Shown one piece after another: positions 7,181 to 7,360 of a DNA stretch of 7,360 nucleotides (positions within the stretch are counted from its first letter, which is position 1; each line of letters opens with the position of its first letter). Location of the stretch: positions 1-7,360 of the forward strand of contig JAFNWZ010000238.1 of assembly GCA_017379255.1 (NCBI GenBank), given 5' to 3'. Position numbers and translations under genes: made by a program. The notes beneath the pieces were generated by a model. It did not search any database and was not told the DNA's origin. It saw only the letters and a program-made list of their open reading frames with translations. Origin of the DNA: Akkermansia sp. (GTDB lineage Bacteria; Verrucomicrobiota; Verrucomicrobiia; Verrucomicrobiales; Akkermansiaceae).

Positions 7181-7360
7181 TCACTTGCGGCGGCGACGGG
7201 CAGCCAGGCCGGCCAGAGCCAGCAGGGAAAGCGTGGCTGTGGTCGGCTCAGGAATAAGCACAGGAGTGGTTGCCAGTGTCACGTTAGGTGTCCAGCCTGT
7301 CTTTGGGCCGTTAGTTCCAGGCTGATACAAAATCACGGAGTTTGTTGCATCAGAGGCTAC
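7181..7360 (-). CDS. PEP-CTERM domain surface/exported protein, C-terminal part
   Basis: The minus-strand frame is open from the right edge to the TGA at 7183-7181, giving the last 59 residues of a protein whose start lies outside the window. It ends with the sorting signal IPEPTTATLSLLALAGLAAR followed by further Arg and a final Lys. This is the Pro-Glu-Pro, hydrophobic helix, basic tail order of PEP-CTERM proteins. Such proteins are exported and processed by an exosortase in Gram-negative bacteria, and short versions are very frequent in Verrucomicrobiota. The visible upstream residues are Thr/Asn/Gly/Pro-rich (for example PGTNGPKTGWTPNVT), as in secreted linker or lectin-like domains, but no catalytic domain can be named. 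The gene converges on the phosphoesterase, and the hairpin at 7051-7084 is its likely terminator. Confidence 0.88.
   Translation of the reverse strand, partial: VASDATNSVILYQPGTNGPKTGWTPNVTLATTPVLIPEPTTATLSLLALAGLAARRRRK

Overview
The window looks like chromosomal DNA from a member of Verrucomicrobiota, most probably an Akkermansia-like bacterium. The main clue is the gene running off the right edge on the minus strand. It ends in a PEP-CTERM sorting tail (Pro-Glu-Pro, a Leu/Ala-rich helix, then Arg-Arg-Arg-Arg-Lys) of the short type common in that phylum. High-GC coding sequence and the near absence of Shine-Dalgarno motifs fit, but the taxonomy is inference because no rRNA gene is present.

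Layout, left to right. (1) 1-2210: the end of a respiratory complex I operon, with the 3' part of nuoM, complete nuoN, and a strong intrinsic terminator. (2) 2211-3453: a heptamer repeat array, a promoter that would give an almost leaderless transcript, and aroB (3-dehydroquinate synthase, shikimate pathway). (3) 3454-6180: two tandem M29-family metallo-aminopeptidase paralogues, both 367 residues and alignable without gaps. They are separated by a lower-GC gene for a four-helix-bundle (23S rRNA intervening-sequence/S23-type) protein. (4) 6205-7029: a membrane-anchored metallophosphoesterase. (5) 7030-7360: a perfect bidirectional terminator and the 3' end of a convergent PEP-CTERM protein gene.

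The main unexplained structure is a family of 7-bp tandem repeats (plus-strand form C[A/C]CTA[T/A/C]T; minus-strand form AGTGAAT/AGGGAAT). It fills or borders every intergenic space except nuoM-nuoN and the short aminopeptidase-phosphoesterase gap. There are six arrays. Four read as CACTATT on the plus strand and two are inverted. Arrays reach right up to coding sequence: one supplies the start codon of the second aminopeptidase, one supplies the last codons and stop of the phosphoesterase, and one abuts the stop of the first aminopeptidase and gives the four-helix gene a purine-rich ribosome-binding site. The four-helix gene is bracketed by two oppositely oriented arrays that could pair as an imperfect stem. 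This recalls the layout of rRNA intervening sequences that encode the same protein family, and suggests an inserted cassette.

The metabolic genes do not form one pathway. Complex I is a separate, terminated unit. aroB, the aminopeptidases, the four-helix gene and the phosphoesterase all point right and may be cotranscribed from the aroB promoter to the terminator near 7084. No tRNA, rRNA or CRISPR array was seen, and no stretch over 300 bases lacks a gene.
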